Of a DNA stretch of 50,910 nt, positions 7,947 through 16,276 are shown one piece after another. Location of the stretch: positions 1-50,910 of the forward strand of contig CANRFZ010000019.1 of NCBI GenBank assembly GCA_947630025.1, given 5' to 3'. Made by a program: the position numbers and the translations under genes. Under the pieces are notes generated by a model that did no database searches, was not told the DNA's origin, and saw nothing but the letters and a program-made list of their open reading frames with translations. Origin of the DNA: an uncultured Lachnospiraceae bacterium (lineage in GTDB: Bacteria; Bacillota; Clostridia; Lachnospirales; Lachnospiraceae). Every line of letters starts with the position of its first letter. The stretch's first letter is position 1.

Positions 7947-8807
7947 TTATTTTCTGGCGGCGTTCTTCTGCTTGATCTTCTGCATCAGCATCTCTTTGAT
8001 ATCCCTCGCCTTATCCTTCATGCGCGGGTTGGCCGTGGGCGACTGCAGGATGCCCGTGATCAGACGGCTGGACAGGTCGTACTGCTCGAAACGCATCGCC
8101 GTCACCGCGATCAGATAGTCCACGGTGGGTTCGTCCATGCCGCACATCGGGAAGCTCTCCGTCTGTCTGGCCGCCAAGAAGCCTTCCAGCGCGTTTTTCA
8201 AAAAATCGTTCTCGCCGTCCTCGCACTGCTTCTTCTGTTCCTCATAGTCGGGGAGATTCTTGTCGAGATGCTCCGCCTTGCCCCGAAGGAGCCACGCGGT
8301 CTTGAGGCAGATATACGCTTTCTCGCTGGGTTTCGCCTGCTTGACAATGGCGTTGACCAGCGTCAGCTTGTAGCGCTCCAGCGCCTCGTCGTAAGTGTAG
8401 ATCTCTCTCGTGTCGTTCTGGGGTTTGAACGTCGCGGAAATCTTTTCCTTGATATTCTTGGCCTGCGGGCTCGTCACGAATTTGAAAAATCTGCTGAGCG
8501 ACGCATAGCCGCACATGGGGCACATGATGATATCGTATTTGAGCAGATCGATCTGTTCATAGCGGGGCCGCAGATCCAGATCGCTGCCCTGCAGCTTCGC
8601 CTTGCCGATCTTTACCGTCCTCGCCTTGAACTCACCGTCGCAGATCGGGCAGGTAAACGTCTTGTCAAACAGGAAATCCTGTTCCTGCACCACGGGCGCA
8701 GCCGGTTTGCCGTCGGCTCCCTTTTCCTCTTTCTTTTTTTCGTAGAGATCCATGTTCTCTAAATTGCCTAATCCGAACTGCTCCAGTCCCGACAATAATC
8801 CTGCCAT
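7947..8807 (-). CDS. DUF2225 family protein
   Basis: A 286-residue protein of the DUF2225 type, whose biochemical role is not established. Near the N-terminus is CPICDGEF and further on CPMCGYAS, two CxxC pairs that suggest a zinc ribbon. The central and C-terminal parts are helical and resemble TPR-like repeats (ERYKLTLVNAIVKQ, AYICLKTAWLLRGKAE). The ATG at 8807 follows GGGAGG at seven bases; an upstream TTG at 8822 would lie over that site and is rejected. It is followed after 46 bp by the MocR-type gene and preceded by glnS on the same strand. Confidence 0.85.
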   Translation of the reverse strand: MAGLLSGLEQFGLGNLENMDLYEKKKEEKGADGKPAAPVVQEQDFLFDKTFTCPICDGEFKARTVKIGKAKLQGSDLDLRPRYEQIDLLKYDIIMCPMCGYASLSRFFKFVTSPQAKNIKEKISATFKPQNDTREIYTYDEALERYKLTLVNAIVKQAKPSEKAYICLKTAWLLRGKAEHLDKNLPDYEEQKKQCEDGENDFLKNALEGFLAARQTESFPMCGMDEPTVDYLIAVTAMRFEQYDLSSRLITGILQSPTANPRMKDKARDIKEMLMQKIKQKNAARK

Positions 8808-8871
8808 TGTACTTCCTCCCAAATGAATATCTGTAACTTATAATGCCGTTATCTTTTATTCTCTCACAAAT

Positions 8872-10575
8872 TTACCGTTTCGGCAAGACATAAGAACTTT
8901 TTAGTGACACAATCCTGTTAAATACCGGGTGATCCGGCGCGGAATCCCTGCAGTCCACACAGAAGAAACCCTGTCTGACGAACTGGAATCTGTCGTAGGC
9001 CGCCGCGCCTTTCACCGAAGGCTCAATGAAGCAGCCCTCCCGCACCGTCAGCGAATCGGGGTTCAAATTCAGGCTGCCATCCTCGTTGTAAACGCCCTTT
9101 TCCTCGTCGATGATATTCTCATACAGGCGCACCTCGGCCTGAACCGCCTCCGCCGCGGAAACCCAGTGGATCGTTCCCTTGACCTTGCGCCCGTCGGGAC
9201 TGCTGCCGCCGCGGGAAGCCGGATCGTAAGTGCAGTGCACGGTCGTGACCACGCCGTTCTCGTCCTTGTCGCAGCCGACGCATTTCACGAAATAGGCGCC
9301 CATCAGCCGCACTTCGTTGCCGGGGAACAGGCGGAAATATTTCTTAGGGGGCTCCTCCATGAAGTCCTCCCTGTCGATATACAGTTCGCCGGAAAAAGGC
9401 ACCTGTCTGCTGCCCAGCGCCTCATTTTCGGGGTTGTTGACGATCTCCAGCATCTCGGTCTGCCCCGCGGGGTAATTGTCGATCACCAGTCTGACCGGGT
9501 CAATCACCGCCATGACGCGCGGGCACTTCAACTTCAGGTCTTCCCGGATGCAGTATTCCAGCATGGAATATTCCGCGGACGAATTGGCCTTGGAGACGCC
9601 GCACAGATCCACAAACATACGGATGGACTCCGGCGTGAAGCCGCGTCTTCTGAGCGCCGCGATGGACACCAGCCTCGGATCGTCCCAGCCGTCCACGATG
9701 CCGTCCTCCACCAGCTTCTTGATATAGCGCTTGCCGGTGACTACATTGGTCAAATACATCTTTGCAAACTCGATCTGCCTCGGCGGATGGGGATATTCCA
9801 GCTCCTGCACCACCCAGTTGTAGAGCGGTCTGTGATCCTCGAACTCCAGCGTACAGATCGAATGCGTGATGCCCTCGATGGCATCCTCGATCGGGTGCGC
9901 GTAGTCGTACATCGGATAGATGCACCACTTGTCGCCGGTGTTGTGATGCGTCAGATGCGCCACGCGGTAGAGGATCGGATCGCGCATATTGATATTGGGG
10001 GAAGCCATATCGATCTTGGCCCGCAGCGTTTTCTCACCGTCCGCGTACCGGCCCGCCCGCATTTCTTCAAACAGGCGCAGATTCTCCTCCACGCTCCTGT
10101 CCCGGTTCGGATCGTTCTTGCCCGGCTCGGTCAATGTGCCGCGGTACTCGCGCATCTGCTCCGCCGTCAGGTCAGACACGTACGCCTTGCCCTTTTTGAT
10201 CAGCTTCACCGCGCCCTCGTACATCTGCTCGAAATAGTCCGACGCAAAGAAAAGCCTGTCTTCATAATCGGCGCCGAGCCATCTGACGTCCTCCTTGATG
10301 GACTCCACGAACTCGTTCTTCTCCTTCGTAGGGTTCGTGTCGTCGAAGCGGAGGTTGAACTTGCCGCCGTACTCCTCCGCCAGACCCGCATTCAGCAGAA
10401 TGCTCTTGGCGTGCCCGATGTGCAGGTAGCCGTTGGGCTCCGGCGGGAATCTGGTGTGTACGGTGTCGTAGACGCCCTCTGCCAGATCCTGATCGATGGC
10501 CTGCTCGATAAAGTTGCGGGAAACGACTTCCTTTTCTGCCGTTCCTTCCGTTGTCGTAATGTCGTTCTCACTCAT
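8872..10575 (-). CDS. glnS: Glutaminyl-tRNA synthetase
   Basis: A 567-residue class I synthetase that charges tRNA-Gln with glutamine. The ATP-binding signature [15 protein letters not shown], the DDTNP motif and the long C-terminal beta-barrel anticodon-binding domain (from about residue 340) are all present, and the length fits the family. The second signature, VMSKRKL in E. coli GlnRS, reads here as [11 protein letters not shown] before DGWDDPR; the position is clear from the flanking motif, so the enzyme is probably active. ATG at 10575 follows AAGGAG at eight bases; the GTG at 10584 abuts that site. A palindromic repeat lies upstream. Confidence 0.97.
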   Translation of the reverse strand: MSENDITTTEGTAEKEVVSRNFIEQAIDQDLAEGVYDTVHTRFPPEPNGYLHIGHAKSILLNAGLAEEYGGKFNLRFDDTNPTKEKNEFVESIKEDVRWLGADYEDRLFFASDYFEQMYEGAVKLIKKGKAYVSDLTAEQMREYRGTLTEPGKNDPNRDRSVEENLRLFEEMRAGRYADGEKTLRAKIDMASPNINMRDPILYRVAHLTHHNTGDKWCIYPMYDYAHPIEDAIEGITHSICTLEFEDHRPLYNWVVQELEYPHPPRQIEFAKMYLTNVVTGKRYIKKLVEDGIVDGWDDPRLVSIAALRRRGFTPESIRMFVDLCGVSKANSSAEYSMLEYCIREDLKLKCPRVMAVIDPVRLVIDNYPAGQTEMLEIVNNPENEALGSRQVPFSGELYIDREDFMEEPPKKYFRLFPGNEVRLMGAYFVKCVGCDKDENGVVTTVHCTYDPASRGGSSPDGRKVKGTIHWVSAAEAVQAEVRLYENIIDEEKGVYNEDGSLNLNPDSLTVREGCFIEPSVKGAAAYDRFQFVRQGFFCVDCRDSAPDHPVFNRIVSLKSSYVLPKR

Positions 10576-10632
10576 AACAACCACTCCTTACGCCGATGTG
10601 CTTAATTGCGGAGACTGTTCCTATTTTATCAT

Positions 10633-10712
10633 TTCTCTGATGCCAGTATCGTAAACCATTTCGGGAGAATTACGAAGTAATTCTCGTAGCGCAGGCTGCT
10701 GAGCCTGCGCTT
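10633..10712 (+). repeat. Dispersed palindromic repeat, family 2, copy 2
   Basis: CTCTGATGCCAGTATCGTAA, CATTTCGGGAGAAT, hairpin GAATTAC / GTAATTC, then CTCGTAGCGCAG. It is extended by a second hairpin at 10689-10696 with 10703-10710 (GCGCAGGC / GCCTGCGC). It lies between the DHH gene and glnS, both on the minus strand, so it could end the DHH transcript or sit in the glnS leader. Confidence 0.75.
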
Positions 10713-10748
10713 ATTGTATCATATGCCTCTCAAAATAGAAAGCCCTAA

Positions 10749-12302
10749 TTATGCCGGCGCGTATGTCTCGAAGAAGATTTCCCGCTCCACCACATAGATA
10801 TCGTGTCTGTCGTCGCAGCGCACCGCCAGGAAATCCCCCTCCCTGCCGAGCATATATTTCTCCGTGTCCCATGCGGTAAATATCTTGACTCTGCCGGTCA
10901 ATTCTCTCGCGTAGATGCGCGCGCCGCCCCGCGCGATGCAGCTTTCGGCGCAGTCCGCCAGCTTCATGACCTCTCCGGTGGCCCGGTTGCGTATCGTAGG
11001 CTCATAGAGGTTGCCCTTGCCGCGCGAGCACATATGCCCGATGCGGTACGGCTCGCCGGTGACGGTGTAGTGCTTCTCGAAATTCTCCCGGCGGTTGGGG
11101 TAGACCTCTCCCCGGATGCCGATCATAATGATCAGATCCGGCTCCACCGTCATGTCCACGTCTCCCTCCAGCGTCCTGACCGTGACGGGCGTGCCCACGG
11201 GCAGCACCTTTACCGCCTCCACGAAACCCACGTGGACGGGCTTCTTCACATAGCGGCGCATATCGGACAGATCGATCTCGCACTCCGCGGCATAGATGAT
11301 CCGGCAGTTGTCGAAATAGTCGTTCAGGCGCTGGCTGAAAAAAGCCTCGGAGTGCAGCGTCGGATAGACATTTTCATACAACGCCCTATTGAGGAAGCCG
11401 CCCGCCTTCTCCCGGTGGCCGCCGCCGGAACCGATTCCTTCCGCGAGGAACGCCGCCAGCTCGTCGGCCTGCACCTCCCGGATGCAGCTCCTGACGGAAA
11501 ATTTGTAGCCGTCTCCTGTCTCGTTGTAGACGACGCAGCTGTCCACCTCCGCCACCTGAATCAAAAAGTCGCTGATCAGGCCGAGAATATTCGGATCGCA
11601 GGGCTGGGAGTGGATGATGGCATAGCGGTAGTCGTCGTTGTAAATATAGCGTATCATCGCCACGCCCGCGATCTCCATCTCCTGCAGCGACAGATTGGAA
11701 TTGCGGAAAAGCGTGACCAGCGATTTCTCACAGGGTACGGCGTCCCGCATATCCATGTCCAGCGGCGCGAAGATCTCGGAAAACTGGTTTGTGTCCGTAT
11801 ATAACCCATAGTAAAGCGCCGTTCCGACCTTGCTATCCTCTATCCGGTAACCGTTGTCCCGCAGCATACTCCACACGAGGGTGGAGCAGCTCCCCAGATG
11901 CGGATCGATCTCGCTTTTCTCCACATCGGTAATCTCCGTCTGGTGGTGATCGATAATCGCCACGTCCGAGGCCGGAAGCCGCGTCACGTTGCCGGCGCCG
12001 TACTGACAGTCCACGGTGATCAATAGCTCCGGCATCCCGGCGCCGATCTCCGCCGATCTGACAGGCCGCGTCCCCTGCGCTTCTGTCTCCACATACTCGA
12101 TCGGAATGTGCAGCTTCTCCACCATCAACAGCAGATTGGGCTTCTGAATCCTGTTTCTCCCGGCGTACACGAGCCGCACCTGTTTGCCCTGACTCTGAAA
12201 ATAGGCGTACAGGGCAAAGCCCGAAGCGATGGCGTCCGCGTCGGGATTGTCATGGCACTGGATCGTAATGATATCGTATTGCAGCAGTTCTTCCAATCGC
12301 AT
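10749..12302 (-). CDS. DHH-family phosphoesterase
   Basis: A 517-residue predicted phosphoesterase of the DHH superfamily, whose members cleave short oligonucleotides, cyclic dinucleotide products or phosphate esters. The metal-binding motifs are visible: HDNPDADAIASG at the start, VDCQYGAG, the DHH signature in AIIDHHQTE, and the DHHA1 motif GSGGGHREKAGG near residue 340. The C-terminal 150 residues are additional to the NrnA-like core and unassigned. ATG at 12302 follows GGAGGAAAACG; the frame extends to 12425 but overlaps the aldolase gene. It lies 67 bp after the aldolase gene and may share its transcript. Confidence 0.88.
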   Translation of the reverse strand: MRLEELLQYDIITIQCHDNPDADAIASGFALYAYFQSQGKQVRLVYAGRNRIQKPNLLLMVEKLHIPIEYVETEAQGTRPVRSAEIGAGMPELLITVDCQYGAGNVTRLPASDVAIIDHHQTEITDVEKSEIDPHLGSCSTLVWSMLRDNGYRIEDSKVGTALYYGLYTDTNQFSEIFAPLDMDMRDAVPCEKSLVTLFRNSNLSLQEMEIAGVAMIRYIYNDDYRYAIIHSQPCDPNILGLISDFLIQVAEVDSCVVYNETGDGYKFSVRSCIREVQADELAAFLAEGIGSGGGHREKAGGFLNRALYENVYPTLHSEAFFSQRLNDYFDNCRIIYAAECEIDLSDMRRYVKKPVHVGFVEAVKVLPVGTPVTVRTLEGDVDMTVEPDLIIMIGIRGEVYPNRRENFEKHYTVTGEPYRIGHMCSRGKGNLYEPTIRNRATGEVMKLADCAESCIARGGARIYARELTGRVKIFTAWDTEKYMLGREGDFLAVRCDDRHDIYVVEREIFFETYAPA

Positions 12303-12369
12303 CGTTTTCCTCCGATCGCCGGATTTCACCGGCAGCCTTAGGCAGGATAGCCTCCGCCGCACCGCACAA

Positions 12370-13047
12370 TCAGTTCCGCCGCGGCACGCCGCCCTGCGTG
12401 ATGCCGAACTTTTCCCGCATGGCAAGCAGCCTGTCGATCTGCTCGTCGCTCAGACGGTTCTGCGCGCCGAGAATCTTGTCGGTGAGCAGCAGTATCTTGG
12501 CATAATACTCCATGGATTCCATCCGATAGTAGGCGTTGTAGGCGTCCTCCGCCCAAGTCACGGCCCCATGGTTGGCGAGCAGGACGCCGTTGTGGGTATG
12601 GCAGTAGGGCGCGACGGCATCGGATACCGCATCCGTTCCCAGCTCCGCATAGGGAGCCACCGGCACATCGCCCAGCGTGATCACCGCCTCCGCCAGAATC
12701 GGACCATCCAGCGGGATGCCCGCCACCGCAAAGCAGGTGCAGATCGGCGGGTGGGCGTGGCAGACGCTCCGAATCGCCTCGTTCTCCCGATAGGCCCGCA
12801 GGTGCATCTTCAGCTCGGACGAGGGCCTGCACGTTCCCTCCAGCACCCTGCCGTCCAGATCCACCTTGACCAGCATTTTCTTTTTCATATAGCCTTTGGA
12901 AACGCCCGTGGGAGTCGCCCAGACTTCATTAGCCCCAACCCGCACGGAGATATTTCCATCGTTGGCCGCCACGAAACCGCGCACATACATACGCTGCCCG
13001 ATGTCGATGATGGCTTTCTTGGCTGCCTTGTCGCTCATGTCATTCAT
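12370..13047 (-). CDS. Class II aldolase (FucA/MtnB-like), probable deoxyribulose-phosphate-type aldolase
   Basis: A 225-residue zinc-dependent class II aldolase/adducin-family enzyme. The general acid-base glutamate lies in PSSELKMH, zinc-binding histidines in CHAHPP, and a third in LLANHGAV, with the NISVR and TPTG phosphate-binding elements earlier. Its ATG overlaps the stop codon of the mtnA-like gene as ATGA, with AAAGGAG five bases before it, so translation is coupled. The pairing suggests that the product of the isomerase, a 5-deoxyribulose or methylthioribulose 1-phosphate, is cleaved to dihydroxyacetone phosphate and an aldehyde (the DHAP shunt). L-fuculose-phosphate aldolase activity is possible, but no fucose gene is nearby. 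Confidence 0.85.
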   Translation of the reverse strand: MNDMSDKAAKKAIIDIGQRMYVRGFVAANDGNISVRVGANEVWATPTGVSKGYMKKKMLVKVDLDGRVLEGTCRPSSELKMHLRAYRENEAIRSVCHAHPPICTCFAVAGIPLDGPILAEAVITLGDVPVAPYAELGTDAVSDAVAPYCHTHNGVLLANHGAVTWAEDAYNAYYRMESMEYYAKILLLTDKILGAQNRLSDEQIDRLLAMREKFGITQGGVPRRN

Positions 13048-14138
13048 AGGCGCTCCTTTTGTGTATCAAACAACCGGCGAAACGCCGCCTCGTAGGGAGG
13101 CCGCAGCACGCCGTACTCGGTCACGATGGCCGTAACCAGTTCGTTGTCCGTGACGTCAAACGCCGGATTATAGACTTTTACCCCGGCGGGGGCTACCGGC
13201 TGCCCGTACCACATATCCGTCACTTCCCGGGCGGGCCGCTCCTCGATCACGATGTCCGCGCCCGTGGGCGTATTCCGATCGATCGTCGAAGTCGGCGCGC
13301 ATACATAGAAAGGGACGTGATAGCGTTCCGCCACCGCAGCCACCACGGAAGTGCCGATCTTATTGGCCACGTCGCCGTTGGCCGCCACCCGGTCGCAGCC
13401 CACAAACACCGCGTTGATCCAGCCGTTTCGCATGACCGCCGCGCACATATTGTCGCAGATCAGCGTCACGTCCACGCCCGATGCCTGCAGTTCATAAGCC
13501 GTCAGCCGCGCGCCCTGCAGAAGCGGCCTCGTCTCGTCCGCATAGACGCGGAAATGATAACCTCGCTCCTGTCCTAAGTAAATCGGCGCCGTGGCCGTGC
13601 CGTACTTACAGGTAGCCAGCTGCCCCGCGTTGCAGTGCGTCAGTATTCCGTCGCCGGGCCTGACCAGCGACAGACCGTGCTCGCCGATGGCCCGGCACAC
13701 GCGGATATCCTCCTCCTTCATAGTTTGTGCCGTCTCCCGCAGACGCCGCTTGATCTCTGCCACGGGCAGGGTGCGGTTTTCCACGCAGACGCGCGCCATT
13801 CTGTTGAGGGCCCATGAGAGATTGACCGCCGTAGGTCTGGCGGAATTCAGATAGTCTTGATACTCGCAGAACTTCCGGTAAAACGTGTCGTAGTCCTCCG
13901 TGTTGATCCCCTTGGCCAGCAGATAGATGCCGAATGCCGCCGCCACGCCGATGGCCGGCGCGCCGCGCACTTTGAGCAGATAGATCGCGTCCCAGATCTC
14001 CTGCGCGGTGTGCAGTCGGAGCAGCTCCGTCACCGCCGGCAGCTTCGTCTGATCGATCACCACCAGCGCGCTGTCCGCGTCGTCCAGCGCCACCGTCTCG
14101 TATTCCATAATATTTTGATTCTGCCCCATGCCGTCCAT
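13044..14138 (-). CDS. mtnA: MtnA-like aldose-1-phosphate isomerase
   Basis: A 364-residue enzyme of the S-methyl-5-thioribose-1-phosphate isomerase family (eIF2B-related fold). Diagnostic motifs: LKVRGAPAIGVAAA near residue 60, ILTHCNAG with the catalytic cysteine, and GCDRVAANGDVANKIGT with the catalytic aspartate. It interconverts a 5-substituted ribose 1-phosphate and the ribulose form. The usual kinase (MtnK), nucleosidase or phosphorylase (MtnN/MtnP) and the rest of the methionine cycle are not adjacent, whereas an aldolase is coupled directly behind it. This favours a byproduct-salvage role for 5-deoxyribose or methylthioribose over full methionine regeneration. ATG at 14138 follows GGAG at six bases. 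Confidence 0.92.
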   Translation of the reverse strand: MDGMGQNQNIMEYETVALDDADSALVVIDQTKLPAVTELLRLHTAQEIWDAIYLLKVRGAPAIGVAAAFGIYLLAKGINTEDYDTFYRKFCEYQDYLNSARPTAVNLSWALNRMARVCVENRTLPVAEIKRRLRETAQTMKEEDIRVCRAIGEHGLSLVRPGDGILTHCNAGQLATCKYGTATAPIYLGQERGYHFRVYADETRPLLQGARLTAYELQASGVDVTLICDNMCAAVMRNGWINAVFVGCDRVAANGDVANKIGTSVVAAVAERYHVPFYVCAPTSTIDRNTPTGADIVIEERPAREVTDMWYGQPVAPAGVKVYNPAFDVTDNELVTAIVTEYGVLRPPYEAAFRRLFDTQKERL

Positions 14139-14288
14139 ATCCGTCTCCTGCAGCCGTTTTCCGGGCCTGCCAACAGGCCGCCAAATAGCTGAAACATTTT
14201 GAAAATACCGGTTTTATTATACGCACTGTATTCCGTTTTCGCAAGTGGAATTGTGGGAGAGGAAGATTGACATTTGTGGGAGGGGAGA

Positions 14289-14317
14289 TTGACATTCCCG
14301 CCGCCGCGTAGTATAGT
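14289..14317 (+). promoter_or_regulatory. Promoter of the mntP riboswitch transcript
   Basis: TTGACA (14289-14294), a 17-bp spacer and TATAGT (14312-14317) are near consensus. The segment GATTGACATT with its G-rich preceding bases occurs twice in tandem (about 14263-14272 and 14287-14296), so the -35 region is duplicated; only the second copy has a well-spaced -10 box. Confidence 0.8.
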
Positions 14318-14333
14318 AAATGCAGCATCATCC

Positions 14334-14422
14334 CATGAGGGAGTAGCAAGCACGCAGCGTGTAGCAAGTCAACATACTGGCCGTCGTTTCGGTCTGGCTT
14401 GTTTTAAATTGCGAGACTCATG
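14334..14422 (+). promoter_or_regulatory. Manganese riboswitch aptamer (yybP-ykoY type)
   Basis: The closing helix P1 is CATGAG (14334-14339) with CTCATG (14417-14422). The conserved GGGAGTAGC follows the 5' strand and GAGACT precedes the 3' strand, the two signature blocks of yybP-ykoY aptamers, which bind Mn2+. Helices between them can be drawn (GCAAGCACGC / GCGTGTAGC region). The downstream gene is a manganese exporter, the known partner of this class. The assignment rests on the signature blocks; no covariance search was run. Confidence 0.88.
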
Positions 14423-14506
14423 TATAACCGCCGGGCAGCTTCGGATCTCAGCGTTCTGTAAGTTGTCCTGCCGGTACGTCCGGCGCGGTTATACGTGAGT
14501 CTTTTT
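14415..14506 (+). terminator. Riboswitch-controlled terminator
   Basis: The left arm 14415-14431 pairs with 14485-14501 over 17 positions with a single wobble, enclosing further GC-rich pairing, and is followed by TTTTT. The left arm contains the 3' strand of aptamer helix P1. Folding of the Mn-bound aptamer and of the terminator are therefore mutually exclusive, giving a transcriptional ON switch. Confidence 0.85.
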
Positions 14507-14529
14507 GATTACGTCAGGAGAAAACATCG

Positions 14530-15111
14530 ATGGAATGGAGCCTTGTATTTATCTTTAACAGCGTCCTGCTGGGCGTAGGGCTGGCCATGGACGCCTTTTC
14601 GGTATCTCTGGCCAACGGCCTGCACGACTCACAGATGAAAGCGGGACGGATGAACGGAATCGCCGGTGTGTTCGCCGGATTCCAGTTCGCCATGCCGCTG
14701 ATCGGCTGGCTCTGCGTCCACACGATTGTCCGCTATTTCCGAGCATTCGAGCGGGCCGTTCCATGGATCGCTCTCCTGCTGCTGGCTTTCATCGGCGGCA
14801 AGATGCTGCTGGAGGGCATCCGCGGCGGCGGGACGGAAGCGTCGGCAGGACTAGGCATCGGACTGCTGCTCATGCAGGGCGTCGCCACCTCCATCGATGC
14901 GTTGTCCGTGGGCTTTACCATCGCCGGGTACGGCTGGGGCATGGCGTTTGCCGCCTGTCTCATCATCGCCGCCGTCACCTATGCGCTCTGCATGGCGGGG
15001 CTGATCCTAGGCAAAAAATGCGGAACGAAACTGTCCGGCCGGGCACAGATTCTCGGCGGCGTCATCCTGATTGTCATCGGGGTTGAAATATTTATCAGGG
15101 GCGTGTTTTGA
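14530..15111 (+). CDS. mntP: Manganese efflux pump MntP
   Basis: A 193-residue membrane protein with six hydrophobic segments. The two halves carry the family's acidic repeats: GLAMDAFSVSLANG in the first and TSIDALSVGFTIAG in the second, where aspartates in the membrane form the ion path. It exports Mn2+ to prevent toxicity. The start follows TCAGGAG. Expression is controlled by the riboswitch and terminator directly upstream, so the pump is made when manganese is high. A short hairpin follows the stop. Confidence 0.95.
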   Translation: MEWSLVFIFNSVLLGVGLAMDAFSVSLANGLHDSQMKAGRMNGIAGVFAGFQFAMPLIGWLCVHTIVRYFRAFERAVPWIALLLLAFIGGKMLLEGIRGGGTEASAGLGIGLLLMQGVATSIDALSVGFTIAGYGWGMAFAACLIIAAVTYALCMAGLILGKKCGTKLSGRAQILGGVILIVIGVEIFIRGVF

Positions 15112-15114
15112 TGG

Positions 15115-15140
15115 ATTGGGAAAGAGGTTTCCCAATTTAA
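15115..15140 (+). terminator. Hairpin after mntP
   Basis: ATTGGGAAA (15115-15123) pairs perfectly with TTTCCCAAT (15128-15136) around GAGG. Only two T follow before A-rich sequence, so it may be a weak terminator. Confidence 0.5.
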
Positions 15141-15163
15141 AGGAAGCCCCCTCAATTCCGATC

Positions 15164-15192
15164 TTGACTTTCCCTGATTCCCATGCTACAAT
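15164..15192 (+). promoter_or_regulatory. Promoter of the Rpn-type nuclease gene
   Basis: TTGACT (15164-15169), a 17-bp spacer and TACAAT (15187-15192) form a strong promoter. About 140 bp of leader follow, including a small hairpin GAAGGA...TCCTTC near 15204-15221. Confidence 0.75.
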
Positions 15193-15332
15193 GAATCCAC
15201 TTTGAAGGATAATCTTCCTTCTTCAGCGCTTGCGGTCTTTGGCAGTTCGCCAACCACTTCGCATCATTTAACAGATCCGGCTCACTTTCTATTGTCTGCC
15301 GGCCAAACACATCACGAAAGAGAGGTCTGTTC

Positions 15333-16169
15333 ATGTCTGAAAATCTATCTGTCTCACCCTTTTCCAAGGCGCTGGCAAATGCTACCGGTCCGATTGAGTT
15401 CGGCTTTACCAATGATTACATATTCCGCGCCGTCATGGAAAGAAATCTTGTCGTCCTGAAAGGGCTCATCTGTGCCCTGCTCCACCTGCGCCCGGAAGAC
15501 GTCAATTCCGTCGTCGTCACCAATACAAGTTTGCCCGGCCAATCGACCGATAGCAAAGAATTTCTTCTGGACATTGAAGTCATATTAAACAACAATCTGC
15601 TCATCAATTTGGAAATGCAGCTATGGAACAGGGGCGACTGGCCCGAGCGCTCTCTAAGCTATCTGTGCCGCCGTTTTGATCATCTGGAGAAAGGCGAAAA
15701 CTACATCAACTGCCATCCGGCTATCCATATCGGCTTCCTTGACTTCCAGCTCTTTTCAGAATATGCGGAATTTTATGCAACATATAAACTGTTAAATATT
15801 CGAAATCATCATTTATATAGTGACAAATTCATACTGAGTGTGGTAGACTTATCGCATATAGAACTGGCAACCGACGAAGACAAATCCTACGGCATTGACC
15901 GTTGGGCCCGTCTCTTTAAAGCAAAAACATGGGAGGAACTCAAAATGATCGCTGGAAACGACCCTGCCCTTACAGATGCTTCCGAAAGCCTGTTCCGGCT
16001 CAACGCCGACGAAATGGAGCGGCAATATGCGCGTGCGCGCGCCGAGCGCGAAGCCTATGAAAATTACATCAACCGCAGACTTGCGGAAGTAACCGCTGAA
16101 AATGAAACTCTGACCGCAGAACTCGAACGTCTCCGCGCAGAACTGGCCAAATATCAGGCGCCATCATAA
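15333..16169 (+). CDS. Rpn-family PD-(D/E)XK nuclease/putative transposase
   Basis: A 278-residue protein of the Rpn (recombination-promoting nuclease) / PDDEXK transposase-like family. It opens with the typical FGFTNDYIFRAVM, and the nuclease core shows LLDIEV followed by INLEMQL, the D...ExQ form of the active site. The C-terminus (ENETLTAELERLRAELAKYQ) is a short coiled coil, usual in the family. Members are DNA endonucleases that spread in multicopy in gut bacteria; in vivo roles are uncertain. It has its own promoter and converges with the MATE exporter gene. No terminal inverted repeats flank it. Confidence 0.85.
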   Translation: MSENLSVSPFSKALANATGPIEFGFTNDYIFRAVMERNLVVLKGLICALLHLRPEDVNSVVVTNTSLPGQSTDSKEFLLDIEVILNNNLLINLEMQLWNRGDWPERSLSYLCRRFDHLEKGENYINCHPAIHIGFLDFQLFSEYAEFYATYKLLNIRNHHLYSDKFILSVVDLSHIELATDEDKSYGIDRWARLFKAKTWEELKMIAGNDPALTDASESLFRLNADEMERQYARARAEREAYENYINRRLAEVTAENETLTAELERLRAELAKYQAPS

Positions 16170-16276
16170 AGCGTGCCAATGGTTTGTGCGACAATACGGC
16201 GCGGAGCAGAGTGCCGATGCCCCAACCATAGCCCAGCTAGTCTTCCACCATGGACAACCGCAGTATTCCGAAAAAT

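Noticed and set aside
15333..16169. Insertion sequence around the Rpn-type gene
   Set aside because: No terminal inverted repeats or target-site duplication were found on either side, and the gene has its own promoter and normal spacing.
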